From the NCBI GenBank assembly GCA_016707895.1, contig JADJGV010000006.1:398319-462318 (forward strand): a stretch of DNA of 64,000 bases. The letters run 5' to 3'. Under the pieces are notes generated by a model. That model ran no database searches, was not told the DNA's origin, and saw nothing but the letters and a program-made list of their open reading frames with translations. Below, in pieces: positions 26,146 to 38,939 of the stretch (the stretch's first letter is position 1; each line of letters starts with the position of its first letter). The translations under genes were made by a program, and so were the position numbers. The stretch comes from Myxococcales bacterium. Lineage in GTDB: Bacteria > Myxococcota_A > Polyangia > Haliangiales > Haliangiaceae.

Positions 26146-28424
26146 GACGCCCCCGCCAGCGCCCGGGCGATGTCCTCGGGCAAGATCGGCACGTGGTCGA
26201 AGGCGACGCCGAGCGCGTCCTCGAGCGCGTTGGCCACCGCCGCGGCCGGGCCGTCCATCGGGATCTCGCCGACGCCCTTGGCGCCGTGGGGGCCGTAGGG
26301 GTACGGGCACTCGACGATGATCGTCTCGAGGTCGGGCACGTCGCCGAAGGTCGGCACGATGCAGTTGGTCATCGACGCGTTGGTCACCTTGCCGTCCTTG
26401 TAGCGCACGCTCTCGAGCACCGCCCAGCCCAGCGCCTGGACCGTGCCGCCCTCGATCTGGCCGGCGACGATCACCGGGTTGATCGCCTTGCCGACGTCGA
26501 CCGCGTGGACGCAGCGGGTGATCGCGACCTGGTGGGTGTCGCGATCGACCTCGACGTCGACCAGGCAGCCGGCCCAGCCGAAGCACGGGTAGGCCTGGCC
26601 GGTGTACGTGGCGTCGTCCCAGTGGATGCCGGGCGGCGGCTCGTACTGCACGGTCTCGCCCAGCGCGCCGTGGGCGTCGAGCCCGACGCCGGCGGCGATC
26701 ATCGCGGTGGCGCGGGCGGTGAAGTCGCCAGCCACGCCGGCGCCCGCGGCCCACGCCTCGACCCGGGCCCGGAGCGCGGTGGCGGCGCGCTCGACCAGGC
26801 CGCCGACCACCATCGCGGTGCGGCTGGCCACGGTCGGCCCGCTGTCGGGCACGACGTCGGTCGCGGGATCGGGCACGACGATCGCGCTCGGCGGCAGGCC
26901 CAGCGCGTCGGCGGCGAGCTGGGCGAAGATCGTGATCGCGCCCTGCCCCATGTCGGTCGAGCTGGCCAGCACGGCGACGGTGCCGTCGGCGCGCGCGACG
27001 ACGCGGGCCTTGCCAGCCAGCCGCTGCTCGCCGGAGCCGGTGAAGCCGGCGCCGTGGAAGTAGAAGGCGTAGCCGCGGCCGCGCACCACCGGCGCGCCGT
27101 GGGCGTTCTCGCCGGTCCGGGCCGGCGGCGGCCCGGCGACCTTGGCGATCGCGGCGAGGATCTCGTCGGTGCCGACCGAGTGCTCGAGCCGCTGGCCGGT
27201 GGCGGTGGTGTCGCCGGGGCGCAGCGCGTGGCGGGTGCGGTAGGCCCACGGCGCGACGCCGAGCGCCCGCGCCGCCTTGTCGATCTGCCGCTCGTAGGCG
27301 AACGTGGTCTGGGGCGCGCCGAAGCCGCGGAACGCGCCGTGCGGCGGGTGGTTGGTGGCGACGGCGCGGCCGCGCACCCGCACCACCGGCGCGCGGTACG
27401 GCCCGGCGGCGTGCAGCACGCCGCGCGACAGCACCACCGGCGACAGCGTCAGGTAGGCGCCGCCGTCGAACACCACGTCGACGTCGATCGCGACGATCGC
27501 CCCGTCGGCGTCGAGGCCGAGCCGGTGGCGCACCCGCGCCGGGTGGCGCTTGGTGGTGGCGGCGATGTCCTCGTCGCGCTCGTAGACCATCTTCACCGGC
27601 GCGCCGACCGCCGCGGTCAGCATCACGCAGTGCGCGGCCAGCATCGACGGGTACTCCTCCTTGCCGCCGAACCCGCCGCCGGTGACGGTCTGGGCCACGA
27701 CGACGTCGTCGGCCTCGCAGCCGAGCAGCACCTTGAGCGCCTTGTGCACGTAGTACGGGCACTGCATCGAGCCGGCGACGTGGACCGCGCCGTCCTTCCA
27801 CGCGGCCATCGCCTGCGGCTCGATGTACATCTGCTCCTGGGCGCCGGTGTGGTACGTGCCCTCGATGATCTGGGCCGCCGCGACCATCGCCAGATCGAAC
27901 TCGTCGTCGTCGGCGTGGCCCTTGCGGATCAGGAACTGCTTGAAGACGTTGTCGTCGCCGTAGAGCGCGACGTCGGCGCGCAGCGCGTCGTCGATCGTCA
28001 AGACCGCCGGCCGCGCGGTCTGGCGCGGCGTGCACGCGGCGCGCGCGGCCAGCGCCAGCGCCTTGGTCGGCGCGGCGATCAGCGCCAGCGGCTCGGCGAC
28101 GTGCTTGATGCGGCCGCCCGGCGGCACCAGCGCCGGCTGGTCACGATCGATCATCGCGACGTAGTTCTCGCCGAAGCCGCCGGCCGCGAGCCCGGCGCCC
28201 CAGGCCAGCCGATCGGCGGTGACGACCACCACCTGGCTCCAGTCGAAGGCGGGATCGAGGTCGAGGCCGTCGAAGGTGCCGTGGGCGATCGTCGAGCGGA
28301 CCGTGACGCCGTGGTGGACGCCGGCCAGCGGCAGATCGTCGAGGTAGCGGGCGGCGCCGGTGACCTTGGCGACGCCGTCGACGCGCGGCAGCGAGCGGCC
28401 GACCGGACCGGAGGGGGCAGACAT
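26142..28424 (-). CDS. Xanthine dehydrogenase-type molybdopterin-binding subunit
   Basis: The 760-residue large subunit begins with VGRSLPRVDGVAKVTGAARY. GGGFGGKEEYPSML matches the glutamate-bearing loop, and AFRGFGAPQ the arginine, that position purines in xanthine dehydrogenase. GAKGVGEIPMDGPAAAVANAL carries the catalytic base Glu. Keeping both purine-site residues favours xanthine/hypoxanthine or a related heterocycle over CO or aldehydes, but substrate assignment in this family is unreliable from motifs. The gene order large, 2Fe-2S, FAD is an intact operon. No Mo-cofactor insertion gene (XdhC type) is seen next to it. Confidence 0.9.
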   Translation of the reverse strand: MSAPSGPVGRSLPRVDGVAKVTGAARYLDDLPLAGVHHGVTVRSTIAHGTFDGLDLDPAFDWSQVVVVTADRLAWGAGLAAGGFGENYVAMIDRDQPALVPPGGRIKHVAEPLALIAAPTKALALAARAACTPRQTARPAVLTIDDALRADVALYGDDNVFKQFLIRKGHADDDEFDLAMVAAAQIIEGTYHTGAQEQMYIEPQAMAAWKDGAVHVAGSMQCPYYVHKALKVLLGCEADDVVVAQTVTGGGFGGKEEYPSMLAAHCVMLTAAVGAPVKMVYERDEDIAATTKRHPARVRHRLGLDADGAIVAIDVDVVFDGGAYLTLSPVVLSRGVLHAAGPYRAPVVRVRGRAVATNHPPHGAFRGFGAPQTTFAYERQIDKAARALGVAPWAYRTRHALRPGDTTATGQRLEHSVGTDEILAAIAKVAGPPPARTGENAHGAPVVRGRGYAFYFHGAGFTGSGEQRLAGKARVVARADGTVAVLASSTDMGQGAITIFAQLAADALGLPPSAIVVPDPATDVVPDSGPTVASRTAMVVGGLVERAATALRARVEAWAAGAGVAGDFTARATAMIAAGVGLDAHGALGETVQYEPPPGIHWDDATYTGQAYPCFGWAGCLVDVEVDRDTHQVAITRCVHAVDVGKAINPVIVAGQIEGGTVQALGWAVLESVRYKDGKVTNASMTNCIVPTFGDVPDLETIIVECPYPYGPHGAKGVGEIPMDGPAAAVANALEDALGVAFDHVPILPEDIARALAGAS

Positions 28425-28517
28425 TGGCGACAGGGTATCGGCGCCGGCACCGGCGCGACAAGGCCTCAGGGCCCATGGCGGACGGACGCCGGCCACCGAC
28501 CGGCGTACAGTGGCGCG

Positions 28518-29522
28518 ATGCACGTCGCCGACCTCGCCGCCGCCGGCGCGCCCGCGCTGGGCCTGGGCACCCGCGGCCACCGGGCCACGCTGCGCGACAC
28601 CGACGTCGGCGCCGCCGAGCGCGCGGTCGCGGCCGCGATCGACCACGGCTGCGCGCTGGTCGAGTGCGCGCCGGGCTGGGGCGAGTCGGAGCGGATCGTC
28701 GGCGCCGCGGTGCGGGCGCTGCGGGCCCGCGATCGGGTGGTGGTGGCGACCCGCTTCGACGGCCGCCGCGGCTGGCCGCCGCCGGTGGGCGCGGTCGCCG
28801 CGGCGCTCGAGGCGTCGCTGCGCGCGACCAAGCTCGAGGCGCTGCCGCTGGTGTGGCTCGAGGGCTGGGACGACGACTGGCTCGAGGCGCCGCACTGGGC
28901 CGAGCTGCGCGGCCTGCTCGACGGCCGGGTCCGCGCCGGCGACCTGCGCGCGTGGGGCGTCGGCGTCGACGATCCCGCGATGGCCACCCGCGTCGCCGAG
29001 ACCGGCGCCGCCGCGATCGCGACCCGCTGGTCGCTGTTCGATCGCCGCGCCGACGCCGCGCTGCTGCCGGCGGCGCTGACGGCGAAGCTGCCGGTGATCG
29101 CGCGCGCGCCGCTGGCCGAGGGCGCGCTCGGCGGCGAGCTGGCGCCGACCGCGGGCTGGCGACCGGGCGACGAGCGCGCGGCGTGGGGCCCGCGGCTGGC
29201 GGCGATCGTCCCTGATCTGGCGGCGCTGGCGGCGTTCACCCGCGAGGTGCCACCGGCGGCCGCCAGCACCGCCGCCGGCCGGCAGCGCCTCGACGGGCTG
29301 CGCCGCCACCCCGAGGTGGTCCACGCCACCGTCGCCGCGCTGGCGATCGCCGCGGCCCGCGCGCGGCCCGGCGTCGCCGCGGTGGTGATCGGCGCGCGCA
29401 CGCCGGCCCACGCCGCCGCGTGGTGGCCGACCCCGCCGCCGCCGGTGCCGGCCGCGATCGCCGCCGCGCTGGCCGCCCAGCCGTGGGGCGAAGCCTGGTA
29501 CCGTCGCCGCGATGAGCGGTGA
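28518..29522 (+). CDS. Aldo/keto reductase-fold protein lacking the catalytic tetrad
   Basis: The 334-residue protein aligns by pattern with aldo/keto reductases (GLGTRGHRATLRDTDVGAAER, LVECAPGWGESERIVG, VVATRFDG, GVAAVVIGARTPAH). All four tetrad positions appear changed: the usual DTAxxYG reads ECAPGWG (Asp to Glu, Tyr to Trp), the Lys strand reads ATRF, and the LLH motif reads WLEG. Normal reductase chemistry is therefore unlikely. It may be a binding protein or a diverged enzyme. The following gene starts inside its last codons, so the two are co-expressed. It is divergent from the xanthine dehydrogenase operon. Confidence 0.75.
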   Translation: MHVADLAAAGAPALGLGTRGHRATLRDTDVGAAERAVAAAIDHGCALVECAPGWGESERIVGAAVRALRARDRVVVATRFDGRRGWPPPVGAVAAALEASLRATKLEALPLVWLEGWDDDWLEAPHWAELRGLLDGRVRAGDLRAWGVGVDDPAMATRVAETGAAAIATRWSLFDRRADAALLPAALTAKLPVIARAPLAEGALGGELAPTAGWRPGDERAAWGPRLAAIVPDLAALAAFTREVPPAAASTAAGRQRLDGLRRHPEVVHATVAALAIAAARARPGVAAVVIGARTPAHAAAWWPTPPPPVPAAIAAALAAQPWGEAWYRRRDER

Positions 29523-30408
29523 CGACGCGGAGACCACCGGCGAGCTCGACGTCAGCATCGCCGGGGTCGCGGGCGCGTCGCTCGACGCGCTGGCGGTGGC
29601 GGTGACGATCGCGCCGCGCGGCGGCGAGGTGGAGGACCTGACCTCGCTGGTGGTCGCGCTGGCCCACGTCGAGCCGATCGCCTGGCGCGCGCTGGGCGAG
29701 TACCGCGAGTGGATCGTCGGGCTGGCCGCCGATCGCCACGGCGCGCCGATCGCGGTCACCGCCGACGGGGCGCTGCGGGTGGGCAGCGGGCCCGGCGGCC
29801 GCCGCTACGCGCTGCCGACCCGCGCCGGCGGCCTGGCCGCGCTGTGGCTGGCGGCCGACGACGATCTGCTGGTGTGCGGCCCCGGCGTGCTGGGCCGGGT
29901 GCGGCTGGCCCCGGGGCGGATCCGGGTCGACCTCGTCGAGGACGACGGCCCGGGCGAGGCGATGGCGGTGGCCGGCCCCGGCGCGATCGACGGCGCGATC
30001 GCGGTCGGCACCCGCGGCGCGCTGTGGCGCTACGCCGACGACGAGTGGACCGCCCACGAGACCACCGCGCGCGAGACGCTGCTCGACGTCGCGTGGCACG
30101 ACGACGGGCGCGCCTACGTGGCCGGCGCCGAGGGCGGCGTCTACGCCTGGGACGGCGCGGCGCTGCGCGAGGTGGCGCGGGTCGCCGGCCGCGCGTGGAC
30201 CGGCGTCGCCAGCTGGGGCGGCGCGGTGTACCTGGCCGGCGATCGCCGCGGCGTGTGGCGCCTCGACGGCGCGGCGCTGCACCCGGTGACCGAGCTGCCG
30301 GTGACGCGGCTGCGGGCGATCGCCGGGCACCTGGTCGCGTGGGGCGGCGCGCTGCTGGTCCGCTACGACGGCGCCGCGTGGTGGGGCGGCCCGCTGCACA
30401 TCCCGTAG
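29512..30408 (+). CDS. Predicted beta-propeller-like protein
   Basis: The 298-residue protein has no signal peptide. It contains repeated 40-45-residue units of four short strands with G(A/G)-W-R/W patterns (GTRGALWRYADDEW, GAEGGVYAWDGAALRE, GDRRGVWRLDGAALHP), typical of beta-propellers. No catalytic residues are recognised. It overlaps the end of the aldo/keto reductase-like gene by 11 bp, and the large kinase follows 93 bp downstream. A scaffold or sensing role alongside these is possible. Confidence 0.55.
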   Translation: MSGDDAETTGELDVSIAGVAGASLDALAVAVTIAPRGGEVEDLTSLVVALAHVEPIAWRALGEYREWIVGLAADRHGAPIAVTADGALRVGSGPGGRRYALPTRAGGLAALWLAADDDLLVCGPGVLGRVRLAPGRIRVDLVEDDGPGEAMAVAGPGAIDGAIAVGTRGALWRYADDEWTAHETTARETLLDVAWHDDGRAYVAGAEGGVYAWDGAALREVARVAGRAWTGVASWGGAVYLAGDRRGVWRLDGAALHPVTELPVTRLRAIAGHLVAWGGALLVRYDGAAWWGGPLHIP

Positions 30409-30501
30409 GCGGTGGCGCGGCGGTCGGGCAGCGACGCTCTGCCACACCCGCCGCGGGCGCCGCGCCGCGGCCCGGCGACGATCCGCGCTAGGCTGGCCGC
30501 C

Positions 30502-34200
<3,699 letters not shown>

Positions 34201-34214
34201 GCGCGCGCGACGCC

Positions 34215-34766
34215 CTACGCCGCCGCCGCGGCCAGGTGCGCGCGCAAGAGCGCCTGGCCCTCGGGCCACGCGCCGTGCCCCGACGCGGCGTTGAGGTGGC
34301 CGGCGCCGGCCACCAGCGTCAACGCCGCGCCCCACGCCGCCGCCAGCGCGGTCACCGCGGCGACGGTGATGTACGGATCGTCGTCGGAGACCACGACCCG
34401 GGTCGGGAACGGCAGCCGGACCCGCGGCATCGGCGCGAAGGCCCGCAGCGCCGCCGACGCGCGCGGATCCTCGCAGTCGCACGGCGCGACCAGCATCGCC
34501 GCGGCGATCGGCCGACGATGGCGCGCGGCCCACGCCGCGACCGCGACGCAGCCCAGCGAGTGCGCGATGATGATCGGCGGCTGGCCGCTCGCCGCGCTGG
34601 CCCGCACCACCGCGCGATCGATCGCCTCGATCCACGGCCCCGGCGCCGGCTCGAACCAGCCCGGCAGCTCGACCTTGCGGGCGCCGCGCAGGTCCCGCTC
34701 CCAGCGGGTCTGCCAGTGGTCGGGGCCCGAGCCGCCCCAACCCGGGATGAGCAAGCGCGTACGCAT
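34215..34766 (-). CDS. RBBP9/YdeN-family serine hydrolase
   Basis: The 183-residue protein has the compact alpha/beta-hydrolase layout of this family: LLIPGWGGSGPDHWQTRWE at the N-terminus, the nucleophile in IIAHSLGC, the acid in VVSDDDPY and the His in GAGHLNAASG. It is probably a cytosolic esterase with an unknown natural substrate. ATG 34766 lies less than 10 nt from the predicted -10, so the mRNA is probably leaderless. The -35/-10 interval is filled with a perfect dyad, so it is likely repressor-controlled. It converges with the kinase gene. Confidence 0.9.
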   Translation of the reverse strand: MRTRLLIPGWGGSGPDHWQTRWERDLRGARKVELPGWFEPAPGPWIEAIDRAVVRASAASGQPPIIIAHSLGCVAVAAWAARHRRPIAAAMLVAPCDCEDPRASAALRAFAPMPRVRLPFPTRVVVSDDDPYITVAAVTALAAAWGAALTLVAGAGHLNAASGHGAWPEGQALLRAHLAAAAA

Positions 34767-34771
34767 ACCAT

Positions 34772-34801
34772 CCGTTATTACGGACGCATGTCCGTTGTCA
34801 A
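34772..34801 (-). promoter_or_regulatory. Promoter with operator for the serine hydrolase gene
   Basis: Minus-strand TTGACA (34801-34796) is followed at once by the dyad ACGGACGCATGTCCGT (34780-34795; ACGGAC-n4-GTCCGT) and a second, weaker one, CCGTTATTACGG (34772-34783). A -10 may be TAATAA (spacer 15) or TAACGG (spacer 18). The arrangement suits a TetR-like repressor, but none is encoded nearby. Confidence 0.5.
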
Positions 34802-34834
34802 GCCGGACGGCGCGACCCTGCTACGGTGCCGCCG

Positions 34835-35722
34835 ATGGCCGCCCCGCTGCCGTGCGTCGTGTGCGGCGCCGCCCTGGCGCCCGCCGAGGAGGCCGCCGTG
34901 GCGAGCAACGTCCGCGCGTTCGCCGCCGAGCGGTTCGCGCTGTGGCGCTGCGCCGGCTGCCAGTCGATCCACGCGCGCGACGAGGTCGACCTCGATCGCT
35001 ACTACCGCGACTACCCGTTCGCACGCGCCACGCCGTCGCGGATCACCCGTTTCTTCCACGGCCGACTGTGGCGCCGGCTGCGCGCCGCCGGCGTCGCGCG
35101 CGGCGCCCGGGTGCTCGACTACGGCTGCGGCCGCGGCCTCTTGGTCGACGAGCTGCGCCGACGCGGCGTCGACGCCCACGGCTACGACGCCTACGATCCG
35201 GCGTTCGCTGATCGCGCGATCCTGGCCGCGGGCTACGACGCGGCCATCGCCCAGGACGTCATCGAGCACGTCGCCGACCCGCTGGCGCTCCTGGACCAGC
35301 TGGGCCGGCTGGTGCGGCCCGGCGGCCTGGTGGCGATCGGCACGCCGGACGGCGCGGCGATCGATCTGGCCCACCCCGAGCGCTGGCGCCACACGCTGCA
35401 CCAGCCCTACCACCGCCACCTGGTGGCCCACCCGGCGCTGCTGGCCGCCGCCGCCGCCCGCGGCTGGGCCGTCGTGGCCCATTACCGTCGGCCGTACACC
35501 AACACCTGGGTGCCCACGCTCAACCAGCCGTACCTGTTGCGGTACTTGCGGGCGGTCGACGACACGCTCGACGTGGCGTTCGAGCCGCCGCGGTTCCGCT
35601 GGGCCATGCTGAGCCCCGCCGCGCTGCTCGACGCGGCGTTCGGCGCGCTGCGCTGCCCGCCCGGCGACGGCCTGACCGTGTTCCAGACCCCCGCCCCGGC
35701 CCTGCCCGCCGCGAAAACCTAG
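34835..35722 (+). CDS. Class I SAM-dependent methyltransferase with zinc ribbon
   Basis: The 295-residue protein begins with a Cys4 ribbon (CVVCGAAL and WRCAGCQSI). The methyltransferase core has VLDYGCGRGLLVDEL (motif I), AIAQDVIEHVADPL and LVRPGGLVAIGTPDG. This Methyltransf_23-type layout is often found among cell-surface sugar or lipid modification genes. The acceptor is unknown. ATG 34835 is preferred over GTG 34826 because the ribbon begins within six residues. It is divergent from the hydrolase gene. Confidence 0.85.
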   Translation: MAAPLPCVVCGAALAPAEEAAVASNVRAFAAERFALWRCAGCQSIHARDEVDLDRYYRDYPFARATPSRITRFFHGRLWRRLRAAGVARGARVLDYGCGRGLLVDELRRRGVDAHGYDAYDPAFADRAILAAGYDAAIAQDVIEHVADPLALLDQLGRLVRPGGLVAIGTPDGAAIDLAHPERWRHTLHQPYHRHLVAHPALLAAAAARGWAVVAHYRRPYTNTWVPTLNQPYLLRYLRAVDDTLDVAFEPPRFRWAMLSPAALLDAAFGALRCPPGDGLTVFQTPAPALPAAKT

Positions 35723-35773
35723 CCTCACTGGCAGCTTGCACGCCCCCGGGGCTTGGGCTAAACGACACCTCCT

Positions 35774-36470
35774 ATGTCGACCCTGGTCACGATCCTGCAC
35801 GTCGTCGTGTGCTTGTTCCTCATGCTCACGGTGCTGCTGCAGCAGGGCAAGGGTGGCGGCATGGGCGGGGCGTTCGGCGGGTCCAACGCTGGCTCGGTGT
35901 TCGGCGGCGCGGGCGCGTCGACGTTCCTGCGCCGGCTCACCGCCGCCGCGGCCACCGTGTTCATGCTGACCTCGATGATCCTCGCCTTCGTCGCCAGCCG
36001 CGACGCCGGCGACTCGCTCGAGCGCTACTCCAACAGCGAGGCGGCCAAGCGCAAGCGCGCCAAGGAAGCCGAGCGCAAGGCGTTCGACACCAGCGACGCC
36101 GGCGCCACCGCGACCACCCCCGACGGCGACGCCGGCGTGACGATCGATCTGGGCACCGGCGCGGGCAGCGCCACCGGCGCGACCCGGCAGCGCGACCGGC
36201 GGCAGCGCGACCGGCGCGGGCGCGACCGGCGCCGAGGTCCCCGCCGAGATCCCGGCCGCGGGCGCGGGCTCGGGCAGCGCCCCGGCCGCCGGCACCGCAA
36301 CCCCGGCCCCGGCCGCGACGCCGCCGGCCACGCCGCCCACCGCGGGCTCGGCGCGACCGGTCGGCGCGACCCCGGTCGAGACCACCGTCGTCCCCGGCAC
36401 GCCGCCGGCCGCCCCCGTCGAGCCGGCCGCCGGCTCGGCCGCCAAGCCCGCCGCGCCCGCCACGCCGTGA
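35774..36470 (+). CDS. secG: Preprotein translocase subunit SecG, apparent frameshift in tail
   Basis: The first ~85 residues are SecG: two membrane segments (TILHVVVCLFLMLTVLLQQG and FMLTSMILAFVAS) around the conserved GKGGGMGGAFGGSNAGSVFG loop. A long Ala/Pro/Thr-rich tail follows, about twice the usual SecG length. Near 36183-36185 (GACCC, where GACC fits the local GCGACCGGC repeats) one extra C throws the tail out of frame. Removing it gives a clean tail ending KPAAPATP at the TGA 36468-36470. As sequenced, the frame has no stop and would run into dapF. An indel in a repetitive run, real or artefactual, is the simplest reading. Confidence 0.85.
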
Positions 36471-36475
36471 CCGCG

Positions 36476-37393
<918 letters not shown>

Positions 37394-37416
37394 CGCCGCC
37401 GCCCCACGCGGCTGCC

Positions 37417-37446
37417 TTGACAGCCTCGCGCCGCGCGGCGCATCCT
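37417..37446 (+). promoter_or_regulatory. Promoter for the fluoride-riboswitch transcript
   Basis: TTGACA (37417-37422) lies 18 nt before CATCCT (37441-37446). A start near 37453 would place the aptamer at the 5' end of the RNA. The -10 is weak. Confidence 0.45.
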
Positions 37447-37459
37447 CGATCATCCTCGA

Positions 37460-37549
37460 CACGATGGCGGTGGAGTCCGCCGACAACCGTGGTCGCCGTC
37501 GACCACCAATGACTCCTACGATGCCGCCCGACCACCGGCGCCGTAGGAG
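37460..37549 (+). ncRNA. Fluoride riboswitch (crcB motif) with expression platform
   Basis: The aptamer (37460-37520) follows the fluoride-riboswitch pattern: CGATGG, a GGCGG/TCCGCC hairpin, AACC, a GTGGTC/GACCAC stem (37489-37494 with 37501-37506), then ATGACTCCTAC. GGAGTC (37472-37477) can pair with GACTCC (37511-37516) as the pseudoknot. CTCCTACG (37513-37520) can instead pair with CGTAGGAG (37542-37549), giving a switchable helix that competes with the aptamer. This is consistent with fluoride turning on the CLC-type transporter encoded just downstream. The family fit is from remembered consensus, not a covariance-model search. Confidence 0.78.
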
Positions 37550-37587
37550 CTCGCGAGCCCTCCGGCGCCACCCGCCAGGAGAGCCCG

Positions 37588-37620
37588 ATGCCCCCGCCCG
37601 CTTCACCGGTGCCCGCGTGA
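37588..37620 (+). CDS. Possible 10-residue leader peptide before the CLC gene
   Basis: ATG 37588 is preceded by the window-quality ribosome site AGGAG and encodes MPPPASPVPA. Its stop TGA overlaps the GTG start of the CLC gene (GTGA). The CLC start itself has no visible ribosome site, so translation could be coupled through this short frame. Unproven. Confidence 0.35.
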   Translation: MPPPASPVPA

Positions 37621-38903
37621 CCCGCCGCGACCGCCTGATCGCCCTCGCGCAGTGGCTCGGCCTGGGCTCGCTGGTCGGCGTCGTCTGCGGCGCCGCCGCG
37701 GCGCTGTTCCTGTGGCTGCTCCAGCGCGCCACCGACTACCGCACCGATCACGCCGCGATCGTCTTCGCGCTGCCGGTGGCCGGCCTGGCGCTGGGCTGGA
37801 TCTACGAGCGCGTCGGTCAGCCGATCAAGGCCGGCACCAACCTGGTGATCGACGCGATCCACGACGACGGCCCCGAGCTGCCGCTGCGGATGGCGCCGAT
37901 GGTGCTGGTCGGCACCGTGCTCACCCACCTGTTCGGCGGCAGCGCCGGCCGCGAGGGCACCGCCGTGCAGATGGGCGCCAGCCTGAGCGACTGGGTCGCG
38001 CACCGGCTGCGGGTGACGCCGGCGGTGCGCCGCCAGCTGCTGGCCGCGGGCGTCGCCGGCGGCTTCGGCGCGGTGTTCGGCACGCCGGTGGCCGGCGCGG
38101 TGTTCGGCCTCGAGTTCATCGTGCTCGGCCGCATCGAGTACGCCGCGCTGGCGCCCGCCGTCACCGCCGCCGTCGTCGGCGATCTCACCACCCGCGGCCT
38201 CGGCATCGAGCACACGATCTACCCCGCGGCCCCGACGGTGGCGTTGACGCCGCTCCTGCTGGGCAAGTGGCTGGTGTTCGCGTGCGCCGTCGCCGCGGTG
38301 ACCGCGCTGTTCATCGAGCTGACCCACGCGATCAAGCGCCACGGCGAGCGCCTGCTGCCGCGGCTGCCGCTGCGCATGGCGGTCGGCGGCCTCGTCGTCG
38401 TCGCGCTGTGGCAGCTGCTCGGCACCGCCGACTACCTCGGCCTCGGCGTGCCGACCATCGTGCGCGCGTTCGACGATCCCGACCTGCCGGCCTACGCCTT
38501 CGCGCTCAAGCTGGCGTTCACCGCCGTGACGCTGGGCGCCGGCTTCCTCGGCGGCGAGGTGACGCCGCTGTTCTTCATCGGCGCCGCGCTCGGTAGCGCG
38601 CTGGCCGGGCCGCTCGGCATCCCGCTCGCGCTGGGCGCCGGCGTCGGCCTGGCCGCGGTGTTCGCCGCGGCGTCGAACACGCCGCTGGCGCTGTCGATCA
38701 TGGCGGTCGAGCTGCTGGGCGGCGCGGCGCTGCCGCACGTCGTGATCGTCTGCGTCGTCGCCTACCTGCTCACCGGCCACCGCAGCATCTACCCGGCGCA
38801 GCGCCTGGCGTTCGGCAAGGGCGGCGGTCGCCTGGCCGCGCCGCTCGCGCTCCGTGATCTACGCGCGGACGCCGGCGCGCGCCCGCCGCCGCCGCCGGGG
38901 TGA
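37617..38903 (+). CDS. CLC-type fluoride (chloride) transporter
   Basis: The 428-residue membrane protein has the CLC fold. GGSAGREGTAVQMGASLSDW replaces the GREGP of canonical chloride CLCs, as I recall for CLC-F fluoride/proton antiporters. GFGAVFGTPVAGAVFGLEF and GGEVTPLFFIGAALG follow in family order. With the upstream fluoride riboswitch this favours fluoride export as the role. GTG 37617 is chosen because conserved sequence (TRRDRLIALAQWLGLG) starts there and earlier in-frame codons overlap the riboswitch. About ten hydrophobic segments are visible. Confidence 0.85.
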   Translation: MTRRDRLIALAQWLGLGSLVGVVCGAAAALFLWLLQRATDYRTDHAAIVFALPVAGLALGWIYERVGQPIKAGTNLVIDAIHDDGPELPLRMAPMVLVGTVLTHLFGGSAGREGTAVQMGASLSDWVAHRLRVTPAVRRQLLAAGVAGGFGAVFGTPVAGAVFGLEFIVLGRIEYAALAPAVTAAVVGDLTTRGLGIEHTIYPAAPTVALTPLLLGKWLVFACAVAAVTALFIELTHAIKRHGERLLPRLPLRMAVGGLVVVALWQLLGTADYLGLGVPTIVRAFDDPDLPAYAFALKLAFTAVTLGAGFLGGEVTPLFFIGAALGSALAGPLGIPLALGAGVGLAAVFAAASNTPLALSIMAVELLGGAALPHVVIVCVVAYLLTGHRSIYPAQRLAFGKGGGRLAAPLALRDLRADAGARPPPPPG

Positions 38904-38939
38904 TCGGCGCGGCGCGCGGCCGGGTGTATCGTGCCGCCG

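Noticed and set aside
37417..37430. REP-like start GACAGCCTCGCG ahead of the riboswitch
   Set aside because: Only the first bases match; TTGACA fits a promoter -35 here and the hairpin is absent.
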